From contig NW_005198966.1 of the NCBI RefSeq assembly GCF_000372725.1, positions 1,945,537 to 2,009,536 of the forward strand: 64,000 bases of DNA. The letters run 5' to 3'. Position numbers and translations under genes: made by a program. Below, piece after piece: positions 1 to 10,732 of this stretch. Position 1 is the first letter of the stretch, and each line of letters begins with the position of its first letter. A model generated the notes under the pieces. It ran no database searches. It saw nothing but the letters and a program-made list of their open reading frames with translations, and was not told where the DNA came from. This stretch comes from Emiliania huxleyi CCMP1516 (taxonomy: Eukaryota; Haptophyta; Isochrysidales; Noelaerhabdaceae).

Positions 1-228
1 GCCTTGTGCTGTGAACAGCAGGCGTGGTCTGTACTCGCCAGCCTAGGGGGAGCGATGGGCCTAAAAGAAATAAAGAAAACGGGCAGGGCAATCCGTAAAA
101 GAAAGAAAGCCTACCCGGAAATGGGCCAGGCACACGTGCAAACGTAAAATTCTTTCCTTTGTTAGTGCCAGTGCGCGCCAGTCCCGTGCCCAATAAATAA
201 ATAAACAAACAGTGGTGAAAATCCAAAA

Positions 229-435
229 TCAATAAATAAAACGGACATCCAAAAGCGAGGGGGGAGGGCGCATCGCCGCGCGGAGAGGGCTGGGCACAGG
301 CAGGGCACAGGGGATCTCTCTCGCATAGGATATGCACTCGGCGGCACGGAGGGCAAGGCTGGGCGTCCTATATTTGTGCTCCCCCCCGGACCCCTCACTC
401 TCGGGCACTATCCATCTGACCACTCATCTGCGGGG
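229..435 (-). repeat. Partial duplicate of the 3' end of the neighbouring minus-strand gene
   Basis: This stretch closely matches about 830-1013, which is the last coding bases and 3' flank of the gene ending at 980. Shared blocks include the run from the AAAAGCGAGG motif through the CTCTCTCGCATAGGATA motif to the CTGACCACTCATC motif over the stop codon. Copy two has about 50 extra bases between its ATAAATAAA tract and the shared block. It looks like an old local duplication of a gene tail, not a working gene. Confidence 0.7.
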
Positions 436-979
436 CTTGGCGAGCGGCCGCAGTGTCCGCCGCTTAAGGTCCTTCGGGCCAGTTTCGGGGGGCAAACCCC
501 GCCCGGCCCCTAGAACCCCAGGCCCAGGTGTGGCCTAGGGCATCAGAAGGGACCAAGAGGAGTCCAGTCTGAGCCATATCTAGATAGAGCCCATGTTCTT
601 TCCCCCGAAGGTCGCGTTCAAATGCCCGGAACGGACGTTACAGTGGTTGGTGTCCGGCCGGCGCGATCACCGAGCTGTGACGCTCAGGGAAGCCTGATGA
701 GGTACTGGTTTCTTTGCCCAGGCCTGGCCTACGGCCCGTGCTGGATCAGCTAAAATAAATAAATAAAACAGACATCCCAAGCTAGGACTGGGTCGAGGAC
801 AGACACGTCCCCACCTTTGCAGGATTTTGCAAAAGCGAGGGGGGAGGGCGCATCGCGGCGCGGAGAGGGCTGGGCACGGGCACAGGGGGTCTCTCTCGCA
901 TAGGATACGCACTCGGCGGCACGAGGGCAGGGCTGGGCGTCCTATTTGTGCTCCCCTCCGTATCCCTCGCTCTTGGGCA

Positions 980-1762
980 CTATTCATCTGACCACTCATC
1001 AGAGGGGCTTCTAGGCGATCGGCCGCGCTCCGGGGCAGGGCTGGGTAGGATGGGCTCGGGCCACTCGCCCGTGCGGGTGTATCCCCGCATGAGCCGGATG
1101 GAGGCCTCGACTGTCCCTCGCGGCAGGCTCTCGAGCAGCTCGAGCAGCTCTCCCGCCGCCACCGCCGCGTCGTACTGCTCCTTCAGGCCGAGCGCGCCGC
1201 AGACCCTGCGGACCGCCTCCTGCTGCACCTCGTCCGGTAGATCGGTGTCATAGCCGGAGGAGTCGGCGGAGGACGCCCGCTTGGCGGGCGGCGAGTCCGG
1301 TGAGGGAGAGCGCGACTGGCGCGAGGGCCCGCCGCCGCGCGCCGACAGCGCGTTCTTGTCGACGAGCCGGGGTCCAGCATTGGCGCGGCCGCTGGCACTG
1401 CGGCCCTTGCCGCGCTGCTGCTGCCCGCGCTTCCTTCCCGGATTAGGGACAGTGAAAGTGCAGCCGCGCCTGCACGCCGCCGCCGCCGGCGGCGGCGGCA
1501 CGCGCGCGGCGGCGGCCGGGCCCGCAGGCGCGGCGGGCTGGCCTCCCGCGGTGGCACCCTGCGGGTGCAATGCGGCTGCGGCGGCGTACGTCATGTTGGT
1601 CGCCGGCTCCGCAGCTGGCGGCTCGGCGGCAGGGGCTGGCGGCGCCGCAGGGCTCGCGCTCGCGGGCGGCTCCGTGGCCTGCGCCTGCCGCTCATGGCGG
1701 ACCGCGCGCTCGAGCTGTGAGTGCGGGTGGAGCTGCACAATGACGTCGCCGCTCTGGATCAG
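980..1762 (-). CDS. Disordered hypothetical protein (5' exon uncertain)
   Basis: The open frame gives about 260 residues with no recognised family. It is rich in Ala, Pro, Ser and basic residues. The middle has a basic Arg/Lys/Gln stretch followed by Ser/Pro-rich sequence. The C-terminal 90 residues look more structured: acidic, then a helical segment with the motif LLELLESLPRGTVEASIRLM, ending in SDEWSDE. There is no ATG at the upstream edge. Instead a plausible 3' splice site (CTCAG) sits just before 1762 and the frame reads LIQSGDVIVQLHPHSQLERA. A tiny first exon at 1846-1832 with a GTTAGT donor would complete it, but its ATG would overlap the ATG of the opposite-strand gene. It may be a nucleic-acid-associated protein, but nothing proves this. 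Confidence 0.5.
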   Translation of the reverse strand: MIQSGDVIVQLHPHSQLERAVRHERQAQATEPPASASPAAPPAPAAEPPAAEPATNMTYAAAAALHPQGATAGGQPAAPAGPAAAARVPPPPAAAACRRGCTFTVPNPGRKRGQQQRGKGRSASGRANAGPRLVDKNALSARGGGPSRQSRSPSPDSPPAKRASSADSSGYDTDLPDEVQQEAVRRVCGALGLKEQYDAAVAAGELLELLESLPRGTVEASIRLMRGYTRTGEWPEPILPSPAPERGRSPRSPSDEWSDE

Positions 1763-1844
1763 CTGAGCAAGGTTTGGGCAGAAATTCTGTTATTTTTTCA
1801 GCCTTCGATTTGGCGCGGCCGAGCAACTAACTGCCGCCGCCGTC

Positions 1845-4800
1845 ATGGCTGGCATGGAGGTGGAGTACGACGTGACCACGGCCACCTCAGAGGACCCAGA
1901 CTTCCCCGCCGAGAACCTCGCGGAGGGCCGGCGGAAGGGATGGCGAGCTGCGCGCGGAGCGCCTCGTGCTGCGCTCGAGCTGAAGCTCGCCAGCCCGTGC
2001 CACCTCAAATCGGTACGCGTGGGGAACCAGGACTCTCCCGTCGCCGTCGTCGTGTTCGCACAGGGCTCAGCGGTCGAACGGGGCTCGTTCGTGGGTTCGG
2101 CGCCACTGCAGGCGGGCGCTGAACAGCGTGGCAACTGCGTCCGGCTCGCTGCCAACCACCTCTCCGCCGGCATGGTCTTCGAGTTCAAGGTGGGGAGCCG
2201 CGACGACATGCTCAAGGCGATCGCCTCTCAGCACGAGTGGGTCAGTCTGCGCCTCGAGGTCACGCCGCTGGTCGCTGCTGGCGGCACGCCTCCCGAGTCG
2301 TTTGGGCTCAAAAAGCTCGAGGTCGAGAGGACGCTAACAGACGGCGAGAAGAAGCAGCGGGAGGCCGCGGTGACAGCGGCGTCGCAGCCGCGACCGACGC
2401 CGCAGCCATCTCAGCCGCTGCAGCCGCTGGAGCAGTCGCAGCCGCCTTCGAACGCATCGCGCCCGGCGCAGCCTCTGCAGCCGCCCGCGGCAGCTGCGGC
2501 CAAGCCGGCTGCCGCGCCCGCGCCGGTCCGCCCGGCGCCGCCGAGCGCACGGATGAGCCTGCAGTGCTTGGCGCACCCGGAGGGGTGTAATGGCTGCGGC
2601 CCAAAGTGCGGCAAGGAGGGGAAGGGCTGCCCACTCTTTGGCCGGCAGCAGTCGGTGCGTTTGCCACGCTCTTCGCCGCCGCCGCACGAAGCCGTTCGCC
2701 CTCTCGCCCACTCGCCCTCTCGCCCACTCACACCAGGCTCACTCACCCCGGGTGCTGCGCGTGCGACAGGTGCTGCAGCGCGCGGGGCCGATGTCACGAG
2801 CGCGTCCGAACGCCCTCTACTGGCGGTGCCTCGGCAAGGGGTGCGGCATCGTGAGGTGGGCCGAGGAGGCAGAGGGGACAGTGCCGGCGCCAGCAGCACC
2901 GGCACCGGCACCGCCCGCCTCGGCGGGAGCTGCTCCGGCGGCGGGAGCGGCGGGGTCGGCGGCGGCGGGCGAGGCGAGCCAGGTCAGCCTCCCGGACGTC
3001 GACTCCGACGACGAGCCTTCTGCTCGGCCAGCGCACGGCAAACCGGCGGCGGAGCGGCCGGCGGCGGCGGGCAAGGACGAGGACGACCCCCTCAGCCGGA
3101 TCCGCGCTCGCGTCAAGGCGGCTGCCCTCGGCGGAGACTGGCATCCGATGCCGCTGCAGGACCACGGCGGCCACGCACGCTGTAGGCGGGCACTGCCGCA
3201 GCGACGCCACGCCCGAGGAGCGACGCGCAGCGGTCGAAAGACGCGCCCTGCAGCGAGTCGTCTGCCGGCACCGCCGACCTCTCCTCGCTCTCCATCAAGG
3301 GGCTCAAGGCGCCGCGCTCTCGCTTGCCGCGTCCGCACGCGCGCCGCCTGACCCGCGCGCCGATCCGCGTGTCGCAGGAGCTGATCCAGTCGGCAGGTCT
3401 ATCTCCGGACGGCTGCATTGAGAGGGTGCGCTGCGCGAGCAGCTGTAGCCCCCGAGGTCCCTGTGATCTCCCTCTGGCGACCCCTCTGGTGATCCCCCCC
3501 TGGTGCTCTCCCTCTGGGGATGCGTCGCTGCCCGACCCACCACCCGCGAGGAGCACGCACCCGTCGCCCGGCACTCCCACGCCCTCTCGGCACTCCCACG
3601 CCCTCTCGCCACCCCGCTTGGCACCCGGCTCGCCGCAGGGGGAGCTCGTCGCGCGCGCCGCAGAGGCGCAACAGACTATTCGCTCGCGCGCGCCGCCCTC
3701 GGGTGGCGGCGGCAGCTCTCGCGGCAGTGGCAGCGGCGGCGGCAGGTGTGGCCGCGGCGACGGAGGGCGCGGCGGCGGCGGCGGCGGCGGTGGCAGCAGC
3801 AGAGGCCGCGGGGCGGGTGCCGGTGGCGCGCAAGGCAAGCGACCGGCCGCAGAGAAGCAGGCGCGCCCACGGGCGCCGGCAGAGTCGCCCATGGCTACGA
3901 CGGACGTGTCTCATCCTCCGAAGCGGTCGCGGTTGCCGGCCCAGCAGGCCCAGCTGGCCCAGCAGGCCGCCGCACAGAGCGCCGATGCCGGCGGGTGGCG
4001 GACCAAGCCAAGCGGACCGCGCTCTTCCCTCCCCACCCCGCCCGAGGCGCCCGCCGCCGCGCCCGCCGCCGCGCCGGCGCCCACTCGCGCGGTGGCGTCC
4101 TTCGCCGCGTACTTCGCGACGTCGTCCCAAGGGTCGTCCCAAGGGTCGTCGCAAGGGTCGCAGCAGTCGCAGAGCTCGGACGGGTCGTCGGCTCCCAGCG
4201 GTGTGCGGCCGATGCGCCGCTTCGGAGAGGCTGTCTCGGGAGACGACGGGTCCGGTGAGCGTAGCCCCACGCCCCGGCACACGGCGAGGAGACGGCGACT
4301 CACCCCGCCCCTGCCTCTCGCCCGCCGCAGAGACGGACGTCGACGACTCCGAGACGGAGGAGGAGGAGGAGAGCGGCGTGTCCGCGAGCAGCGAGGCGCG
4401 CCCTCAGAGACGCGCCGCTGCGACACTGACGCGACGCCGGCACCACTCCACTGTGCCCTCCGCTCTAGGCCCGCGGCGATTACGAGGCGGCCATGCGGCA
4501 CCGCGCCGGCTCGCGTGGCGCGGCGCGGCCCTTCCGCCGCGGCTCGTCGCAATCCAGGGAGCACAGGGTGAGGGAAGCATCCAGTCACCCCGATTGCGCC
4601 ATGGCGTAGGCTCGCGGCCCTCGGGCAGCGACGACGAGCGTCCGCTTCGGCCCGCCGGCGGGCGAAAGCGGGCCCGGTCGGAGGGCGCGAAGAGCTGGCC
4701 GCCGGAGCCGTCCAAGGGCGCGGCTTGCATGTACGGCTTTGGCTGCACGCGGTGAGCGCTAGGAGAGGGGGGGGCGGAGCAGAGGGCGGAGCAGCAGAGA

Positions 4801-5212
4801 CCGAGGCATTGCCCACGGGGACAGTCGGGCGCGAACGAGGACCCCCCCCCCTGCCCCCCCGCACGGCTAGGCAAAACCGCGCCCACCTGGAGGAGTACTC
4901 GCACCCCCTCCAGCACGTGCGCGACAAGGTGATCGGCTGGGGCATCGGCGGCGCGCAGCGCTTCCTCGTCAGGCACGGTCTTGTCGACGCGTCGCTGGCC
5001 CAGATGCAGGATGAGGCGCAGTTGCGAGGTGTGAACAGCGTCTCTTCACAGCAGGGGGTGTGTGAACAGGCCCAGATGCAGGAGGCGCAGCTGCGCGAGG
5101 CAACCGTGCGGCGAGGGTGGCGAGGCGACGGCGCCTCCTGTTCTAACTAGGCCCGCTTTGGCCATAGGTGCTCGGCACGCTCGGCGAGGCGGAGCCGTTG
5201 GCGCTCGACTGA
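1845..5212 (+). CDS. XRCC1 N-terminal domain protein with GRF-like and PBZ zinc fingers
   Basis: A multi-exon DNA strand-break repair candidate. Residues 1-150 match the XRCC1 N-terminal domain, which binds nicked or gapped DNA and polymerase beta in animals: note DFPAENLAEGRRKGWRAA and LKLASPCHLKSVRVGN. A Pro/Gln/Ala linker follows, then a cysteine segment (CNGCGPKCGKEGKGCPLFG) that splices at 2655-2769 into ALYWRCLGKGCGIVRWAEE, resembling a GRF zinc finger. A long Gly/Ser/Arg-rich disordered region follows. The 3' part holds a PBZ poly(ADP-ribose)-binding finger split by intron 4752-4870: CMYGFGCTR joined to QNRAHLEEYSHP (C-x5-C-x6-H-x5-H). A last intron at 5106-5167 gives a stop at 5210-5212. 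Introns between about 3150 and 4580 are not resolved. No BRCT domain was seen. The XRCC1_N and PBZ calls are strong, the GRF call moderate. Confidence 0.75.
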
Positions 5213-6038
5213 CGAGAGGAGGACATGCTGGAGCCGCATGGAGTGGCTGTACTCATGAGGCTTGCGTAGATGGCGCACGCTTTTGAGCCGCCCCCCTACG
5301 TTACCATGAAGCGCGCGTTGAGCGTGCGTACTGCGTTTGGACAGCTGAAGGGGGATGGGCAGTGTCTGTGGTCCGCGAGCGGCGCGATGGCGACATGGGC
5401 GCAGTCACCTTTGGTGAGATCATCGAGATGACAGCCGCCGTGAGGCGGGCATCTATCGCCCGAGTTGCGACGCCGCGTCCCGGCTGGTCGACGCCGCGTG
5501 CAGCTTCAGGGCTGGAGCTTCCAGCGTCATGGGCGCCTTCCCCGAGCGACGCACGCAACCTGACAGAGCTAAACAGGGCGTTCTAAGCAGTCGGCGCGGA
5601 GAGTCGCGCCTCACGTCATAAAGCTACGTCGTCAGTCGTTGTGGTGTTTTTCATAAGTGACATAAGTGCAGAGGTGGCTTTTCTGCAAATAAGCGCGCCC
5701 CAACCGGCGCACCCGCGACCCGGCACCGCCACCGACCGGGCAACGGCCAACTGCCGTGCAACTCGCTCGCGCATGCGATGCCAGCCCATGCCAACGCGCG
5801 CACCACTCTCGAGATTAATTATATCTTAGTGTACTAATAGTTTCACAGAGGGCTTGAAATAGATCTTGTCAACTGAAAGCGCATTCTCAGTGATAGGACT
5901 CCGTCTCGCGTCTCCGCGCACATAATTGCAATAACATTGCCGGATTTGGAAGGGGCAAACTTGAGCAACGACTTCAGCTTGGCAGTAACAGAAATGTTGG
6001 CTCGGCTCCGGATCTGAAGGGTGAGCAATTCATCATCG
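5213..6038. other. Intergenic stretch with one short doubtful ORF
   Basis: Nothing recognisable. A 63-codon ATG frame at 5395-5586 (+) has no family resemblance and may be chance. An AT-richer patch near 5800-6000 could be promoter sequence for the next gene. Confidence 0.3.
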
Positions 6039-6782
6039 ATGGAATCCTACCCATCGCTCACCGGGCGTCAGCTTCGCCAGCTCCGCGGCCGGTGCCTCCA
6101 CAGCAGCGACTGGGCCACAACTGAGCCTCGTGCCGTCTCAAAGCCTCGTGCCGTCTCAAAGCCATCTGAGCAGAGCAACATCCAGCCGGATCGGGCCGGG
6201 CTGGTGTCCACACGGCTCTCCGACACGCCGTGTGCGATCAAGAGGCGGCAACGGCCCGACTCAGGGGACATCGTGACCCAAACGGACCACCTAAGCATCA
6301 GCACCACCCCAACCAAGGGGAGAGGGAATCGCCTGCAGAGGTGGGAGGACCACGGAAACATCATGTCCTGGGACGATGACCCGCCGCTCTCCCCTTCGAT
6401 ACCGACGCCCACCCGGGCCCATGCATCGCCCGTCGCTCGGCCACGCACTGCTTGGGGCACTACTGCAGGGGACATCTCCGCCTCGCCCGCCACTCCCCGT
6501 CCGCGTTCCGCCGACCCGCTCTTGGTGTGCAAGGAGCAGAGTCTCTTTGATGTCGCGGTCGCGACTCCTCGTGCCGGCTCAGCCTCGGCCATCGTGTGGA
6601 AGGAGCGCAACCTGTTCGACCCATCCCACCGCCGCTGCCGCGCCAAACCGCCGGTGCCGGCCGCGTCAAAGCGGCGGCCCACCTGGCGTGACCCCCACGG
6701 TGTCATGCCGCAGAGCTACGGCGCATCGGTAAAAGTGCTCGCCCCAAAAGCTCGGCCTCCCCGCCTCTCTGATTTCGAATGA
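6039..6782 (+). CDS. Low-complexity hypothetical protein with internal repeats
   Basis: An uninterrupted 247-codon frame from the first ATG (6039). The product is polar and largely disordered, rich in Ser, Pro, Arg and Thr, with no membrane segment. Two kinds of repeat are visible: the tandem octamer-like pair PRAVSKPRAVSKPSEQ near the N terminus, and two copies of a V-x-KE-x2-LFD motif (LLVCKEQSLFD and AIVWKERNLFD) about 25 residues apart. A repeated short linear motif in a disordered chain suggests docking to a partner, but that is inference. The KE-x2-LFD motif matches no family I know. Confidence 0.45.
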   Translation: MESYPSLTGRQLRQLRGRCLHSSDWATTEPRAVSKPRAVSKPSEQSNIQPDRAGLVSTRLSDTPCAIKRRQRPDSGDIVTQTDHLSISTTPTKGRGNRLQRWEDHGNIMSWDDDPPLSPSIPTPTRAHASPVARPRTAWGTTAGDISASPATPRPRSADPLLVCKEQSLFDVAVATPRAGSASAIVWKERNLFDPSHRRCRAKPPVPAASKRRPTWRDPHGVMPQSYGASVKVLAPKARPPRLSDFE

Positions 6783-6943
6783 CAATTTTGATGAACGTGG
6801 CGTGGCGTGTGGGGCTAGAGCCGTAGCGGGAGGCCGCGAGTGTGACTCTCTCGTCACTCGTGTGGGGCCGTGCGGCCGTCCTCTCTGAGTTTCGTTGGGA
6901 GACACAACAGTATGGCCACCAATGCCGCAAAATCCCTTTGTTA

Positions 6944-8090
6944 CTATTGAACCTCTTGCAGCAAACGAGCACAGCTGCCAGGCCGGGAAGAATTGCCGCC
7001 GCAAGCGTCTAGGTAGTCAGCCCAGCACTGTCTGCGCTTGACAGGGTGCCAGAGCAGCGGCCTCGAGACTGACATGGCCGAACGCAGAAATGTAGTGCAG
7101 TTCCAGTTGGGTCGGAAGCGAAAGTGAAGGCCGGAGCCAAGCAGGCTCCGAAACGAGTCGCGGCGGCAGCCCTCCCGCGCGGTGCAGCTCATCGGCAAGA
7201 AGATCTCCTCGTAAGCAACTTGTCCGGCCGCCCACCGCGCCGCCATGAGATGCATGAAGCGGCGCGAGTAGCGGCCGATCGACACGAGAGAATAAACCTA
7301 TTTGCGCGGCATCGGAATTGAATAGGAATTAGGGTGCCCATTGCGACCACAGATGAGACAGGCCCATTCGCGACGAGGCACACCGGCGAGAAGGTGCTTA
7401 TTGCGTTGCCAGTGCGGATAGGTGGGGTGCTGCTTCGCGGTCACCAAGTTTGGCAGCAGCACGTCGGAGTGCGAGGTGTCAGCGAGGCTATGACACAGGA
7501 AAGGGGGATCAGACTCCAAAAGGGGTGGCAAAAGGTGGCCCGGAGGTAGCACCGCTCACCGAATAAACGATGCCCACTCAGCGACGAGGACGTCTGGCTC
7601 TACGCGCCACCAGAAGAGTGCCCTGGGGTACGCGTGTCCATAGGTGTGGTTCCAAGCAAGGAGCGTGCAATGAAACCACCAGTACCGCCTGTGGTTCGGG
7701 TCGGTCGTGGATGCTGCCATCTCAGAGGTGCGGGCGAAGACGGACGGCCACGCCCTGCGCACGGTGCCGTTTCCCCATACACATGCGCCAGCCTCAATCA
7801 TCCACGAGATATTGGTGAGGGGGCGTACTCCCGTCTCCTTTTGACGATACAGCATCAGCCACAAGCGCGCGGTGCTCTGCCGTAGCTGCCGCGAAAAGTG
7901 GCGAAAAAGGCGTAGATCTATCGACGGTAGCCCATGGTGCGCATAGAAGACGAGTTGCTCGACGTGAGGGAGGACCGGACCTCGAATCCCTGCCTCTGAT
8001 GCGAGTACTGCTCTCGGCAGGGCTCGAACGCGGAGATTTGTGAGCGGAATGACGCACAGTGAGTGCGGCGGGCACCCACGGGTCCGCGCC
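6944..8090 (-). CDS. Glycosyltransferase-like protein, multi-exon
   Basis: At least three exons read on the minus strand. The first coding block gives HVEQLVFYAHHGLP, then YWWFHCTLLAWNH and WWRVEPDVLVAEWASFI. The WR-x-EPDV-x5-W pattern resembles the sugar-nucleotide/metal (DxD-like) motif of algal Golgi glycosyltransferase-like proteins. That exon ends at a clean GTGAGC donor near 7557. The next exon (from about 7490, after TCATAG) encodes SDVLLPNLVTAKQHP and ends at a GTGTGC donor near 7390. The last exon (from about 7303, after AAATAG) encodes AAGQVAYEEIFLP and LLWHPVKRR, a YEE-x2-LP and L-x-HPVK pair typical of this group. The stop is at 6944. No start codon was found in the first open block, so a further 5' exon is likely. 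The substrate is unknown. Confidence 0.55.
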
Positions 8091-8229
8091 GAAAAAATAA
8101 GCTGATCGGACGAAGATGAGTGAGCGCGCGCGTCACACGCTAGGAGTGGTCCGCCCTCGCAATGAATGCGGAACTATTACGAAAAGTACAACAGCGCGAC
8201 ACAAACTAGAACACAAAACAATATTGCTA

Positions 8230-8462
8230 ACAATCTCTCTCTCTCAAACTAGTCCCTCTCGTAATCGCGCCAAGAGCGCGGATACACACAGAAACAAACA
8301 ACGGCCGGCTATGAATAGGCGCATATACAGATCCCGACTGGTTCACAGTTGGGAGAGAGAGAGTCGTCTCTAACGATCGCCTTTTATAAGTCGGGGCCCA
8401 CTCCGCTGCGCCCTCCGCGACACCCAAATTTGGAGGGCCTAAAAGTTTAAGGTGTTGGAAAA
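8230..8462 (-). promoter_or_regulatory. Dispersed promoter-like repeat, copy A
   Basis: Read on the minus strand, this has a TATA-like TTATAAAAGG (8380-8389), then CGTTAGAGACGACTCTCTCT 13 bases on, then a leader with CCGCGCT and TTGGCGC. The upstream half (8375-8462) matches 29280-29375 (+). The downstream half (8230-8375) matches 38100-38240 (+). It lies just upstream of the minus-strand glycosyltransferase-like gene, so it could be its promoter. Confidence 0.5.
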
Positions 8463-9143
8463 GGGGTCGGACACAGGGCGCAGCTCATGCTAAAGTAAGA
8501 GCTAGAAGGAAGCTAGATAGAGAGAACAACCACCCTGTCCCGTTTATTGCGTACACCAACACCACAAAAGCTCTCTCTCTCCTGCTCCTCACTCAGGGGG
8601 GTCACAACTACCGAGTCCTAGAGTCTAGCTGCCACGTTCAAAATCAGGACGGCGGCAGTGATGCCTGATGGTGCTATCACGGGCATTGATCCAGTGGAAA
8701 GTGGAGAGGGTGGTATTGGGATAGTAGAGCAGGCGCTTTGTGGGTGGCGGGTATGTGGGCGGCGGCGTCGGGTTGCCGAATCGTGAGCGGAGCTCCTCCC
8801 TCAAGCTCGATCACGCATGACGCACGTTGAGTGACAACGGCGGCGAGCTGCTCAATCCAGGCCAGGTTGTGCGCCGGAGCACCTCCAACTCCTCCTCCGA
8901 GTCAGAGAGGAAAACGTCGACTGCGCTTTCCTCCCCTCTCCGCATCCTAAGCATGCAGAACTCTTTTAGCGCGACAAAAAACTCCCCACTCATCGAGCCG
9001 GCTCTCTACAACTTCATTTCACGCACAGCGCTCCGCCGGCCACACTTTTCGTTCGATCGGCAGCGGGTGCCGCAAAATCCATGTGGTCGCTACCGGCCTC
9101 GTTGGTATTGGCCTACCCGGGTAGGATGAAGTCCCTCGCCAGC
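8463..9143. other. Intergenic, no gene seen
   Basis: Short frames only, none with family resemblance. Contains short CT-rich patches near 8570-8600. Confidence 0.4.
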
Positions 9144-10215
9144 TCATGTTTGCGGCTTGCCGTCTCCCTTCATCCCCTTCATCGCGTCGAGCGCCGCCTC
9201 GAAATCGACACTCGCGCTAGGCGTGCTCTGGCCGCTCGTCAAGTGCGTGGGAAGAGAGAGGTCCAACTCGGGCGTCGGAGCCACCGGGCGCATTGAGTCG
9301 GACACGGCGTCACCCGTCGAGCCAGTGGAGAGGTGGAGTTGAAGGATTGCGAGTTGCATGGCTTCGCGTGAGTGAGCGCGGAGGAGCTGGACGAGCGCCG
9401 AGAGCACCGCGGTGGTCTTCATGGGGCGCTTGTCGTTTGGAATCGCGCCGTCGAGTAGCAACTTTGCGAGCGGCGACTCTGGGTCCTCGCGCAGCACAAA
9501 CTCTTTAATCTGTGCCAGTTCCTGATACCGAGGGGTTGCAGACAAGCCGCCGGCTCTCAGTTATCAGGTTATAGGCAACAGCGACAGTGCCGCAAGCGCG
9601 CGCGCCTGTGCCGTAGGCTTCATCGCCGGCAGGTCCATGGGAGCTCGCCGAGGGACCTTGAGTGGTCGCTCTGGAGCGGATGATTCCGGGGCGGGCAAGC
9701 TCGGCTCCTCCACCCAGCCATTTCTGAGGCGAAAGCTTAGGTGGAGGGCTGAATGCCAGTGGTTCTTGACAGAGTTGTCGGTCCGGCCGGGCAGCAGCTT
9801 TGCAATCTCCGCCCACCTGCAGGAGAGGACGGCGGTCGGTTTTCGATGGCCGTCAAACTATTGTGTGCTGGCTAGTGTCGAGGAATGCCTGTTGCCGAGG
9901 CGCCGCTGCCCGTTGAGCAGAGCAAGGTCCTCCTCCTCTGTCCACGGAGTCTTCTGCATCGGCAAGGGAAGGGGGAAGAATGAGAGTGAGAAGAATACCC
10001 GGTTGCAGCTCACGGCCGACACTCACCGACACAGCTGGTTGCGCCTGGTTGAGCCAGCGCTCGCGGCATTGCTTGCCATTGCGGCTAGGCATCTCGAGTG
10101 CTATCTTTGACCACCTCTGCGTTCCCTCGATGACCACCAGCTGACTCAGCCGCAGGTCCTCTTCGGGCGACCACGGCTTGCGGTAGTTGATTGAATCGGT
10201 CTTGTGCTTCCCCAT
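9144..10215 (-). CDS. R2R3-type MYB transcription factor
   Basis: Four exons from ATG 10215. Repeat R2 reads KPWSPEEDLRLSQLV through WSKIALEMPSRNGKQCRERW, with the three spaced tryptophans and the N-x-KQCRERW recognition helix. Intron 10026-9954 (GT-AG) joins it to R3, TPWTEEEDLALL. Intron 9888-9817 (GC-AG) leads to RWAEIAKLLPGRTDNSVKNHW, the DNA-contacting helix. Intron 9605-9532 (GC-AG) joins a C-terminal helical tail (ELAQIKEFVLREDPESPL) of about 130 residues, with no known family and ending GMKGDGKPQT. The protein should bind MYB-type DNA sites in the nucleus as a regulator; target genes cannot be told. Each junction restores the conserved repeat in frame, which supports these splice calls. 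Confidence 0.88.
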
Positions 10216-10263
10216 CGCACGCTTCGTTGTGCGAGCAGCACGCCCGACGGGTGCGCACAGCAC

Positions 10264-10732
10264 ACGCGCGCACAGAAGGGGGTGCGGGGGTGCCCCGGCG
10301 AGCAGCGGTTTGTCGTTTCATGGCGTGGCCGAGATTTGATGAGTTCGTTACACAGCGATCGCCACCTCGCTGGCCTCTCCGCAGGCCCCCCCGACCGCGT
10401 CGAACTCACGGCGCGGGCTCTCTCGGCTACGGGACCGGCCCCAGCTTCGGCTGAGGGCTGACAAGCTGCCGAGCCCAAATCACTGTGACAGTCGTGATTT
10501 CTGGTTGGTTTTCTAAAATCTTGTAAGATTCTAAAATCTCTCTCATATGTGTGTATATGTCACCGACGGTTTGTGCTCTGTTCGCTTCGATTGCACGCGT
10601 ATGATGACATCTTAATTTGCCCTCGGCCCGGGCACCGCCTCGGTATACAAAATGCGCCTGCGGGCGGACCCTCACAGATCACAGATCACTTGAGAGAGCA
10701 CATTTTGCGCACAATACAACAATCATTTTTGT
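10264..10732. other. Intergenic between two minus-strand genes
   Basis: No coding signal. AT-richer around 10490-10620. It lies between the 3' end of the coiled-coil gene and the MYB start, so it presumably holds the MYB promoter. Confidence 0.4.

Noticed and set aside
3113-3892. Long minus-strand ORFs opposite the XRCC1-like gene
   Set aside because: Pro/Arg/Ala-rich mirror frames of a GC-rich coding region.
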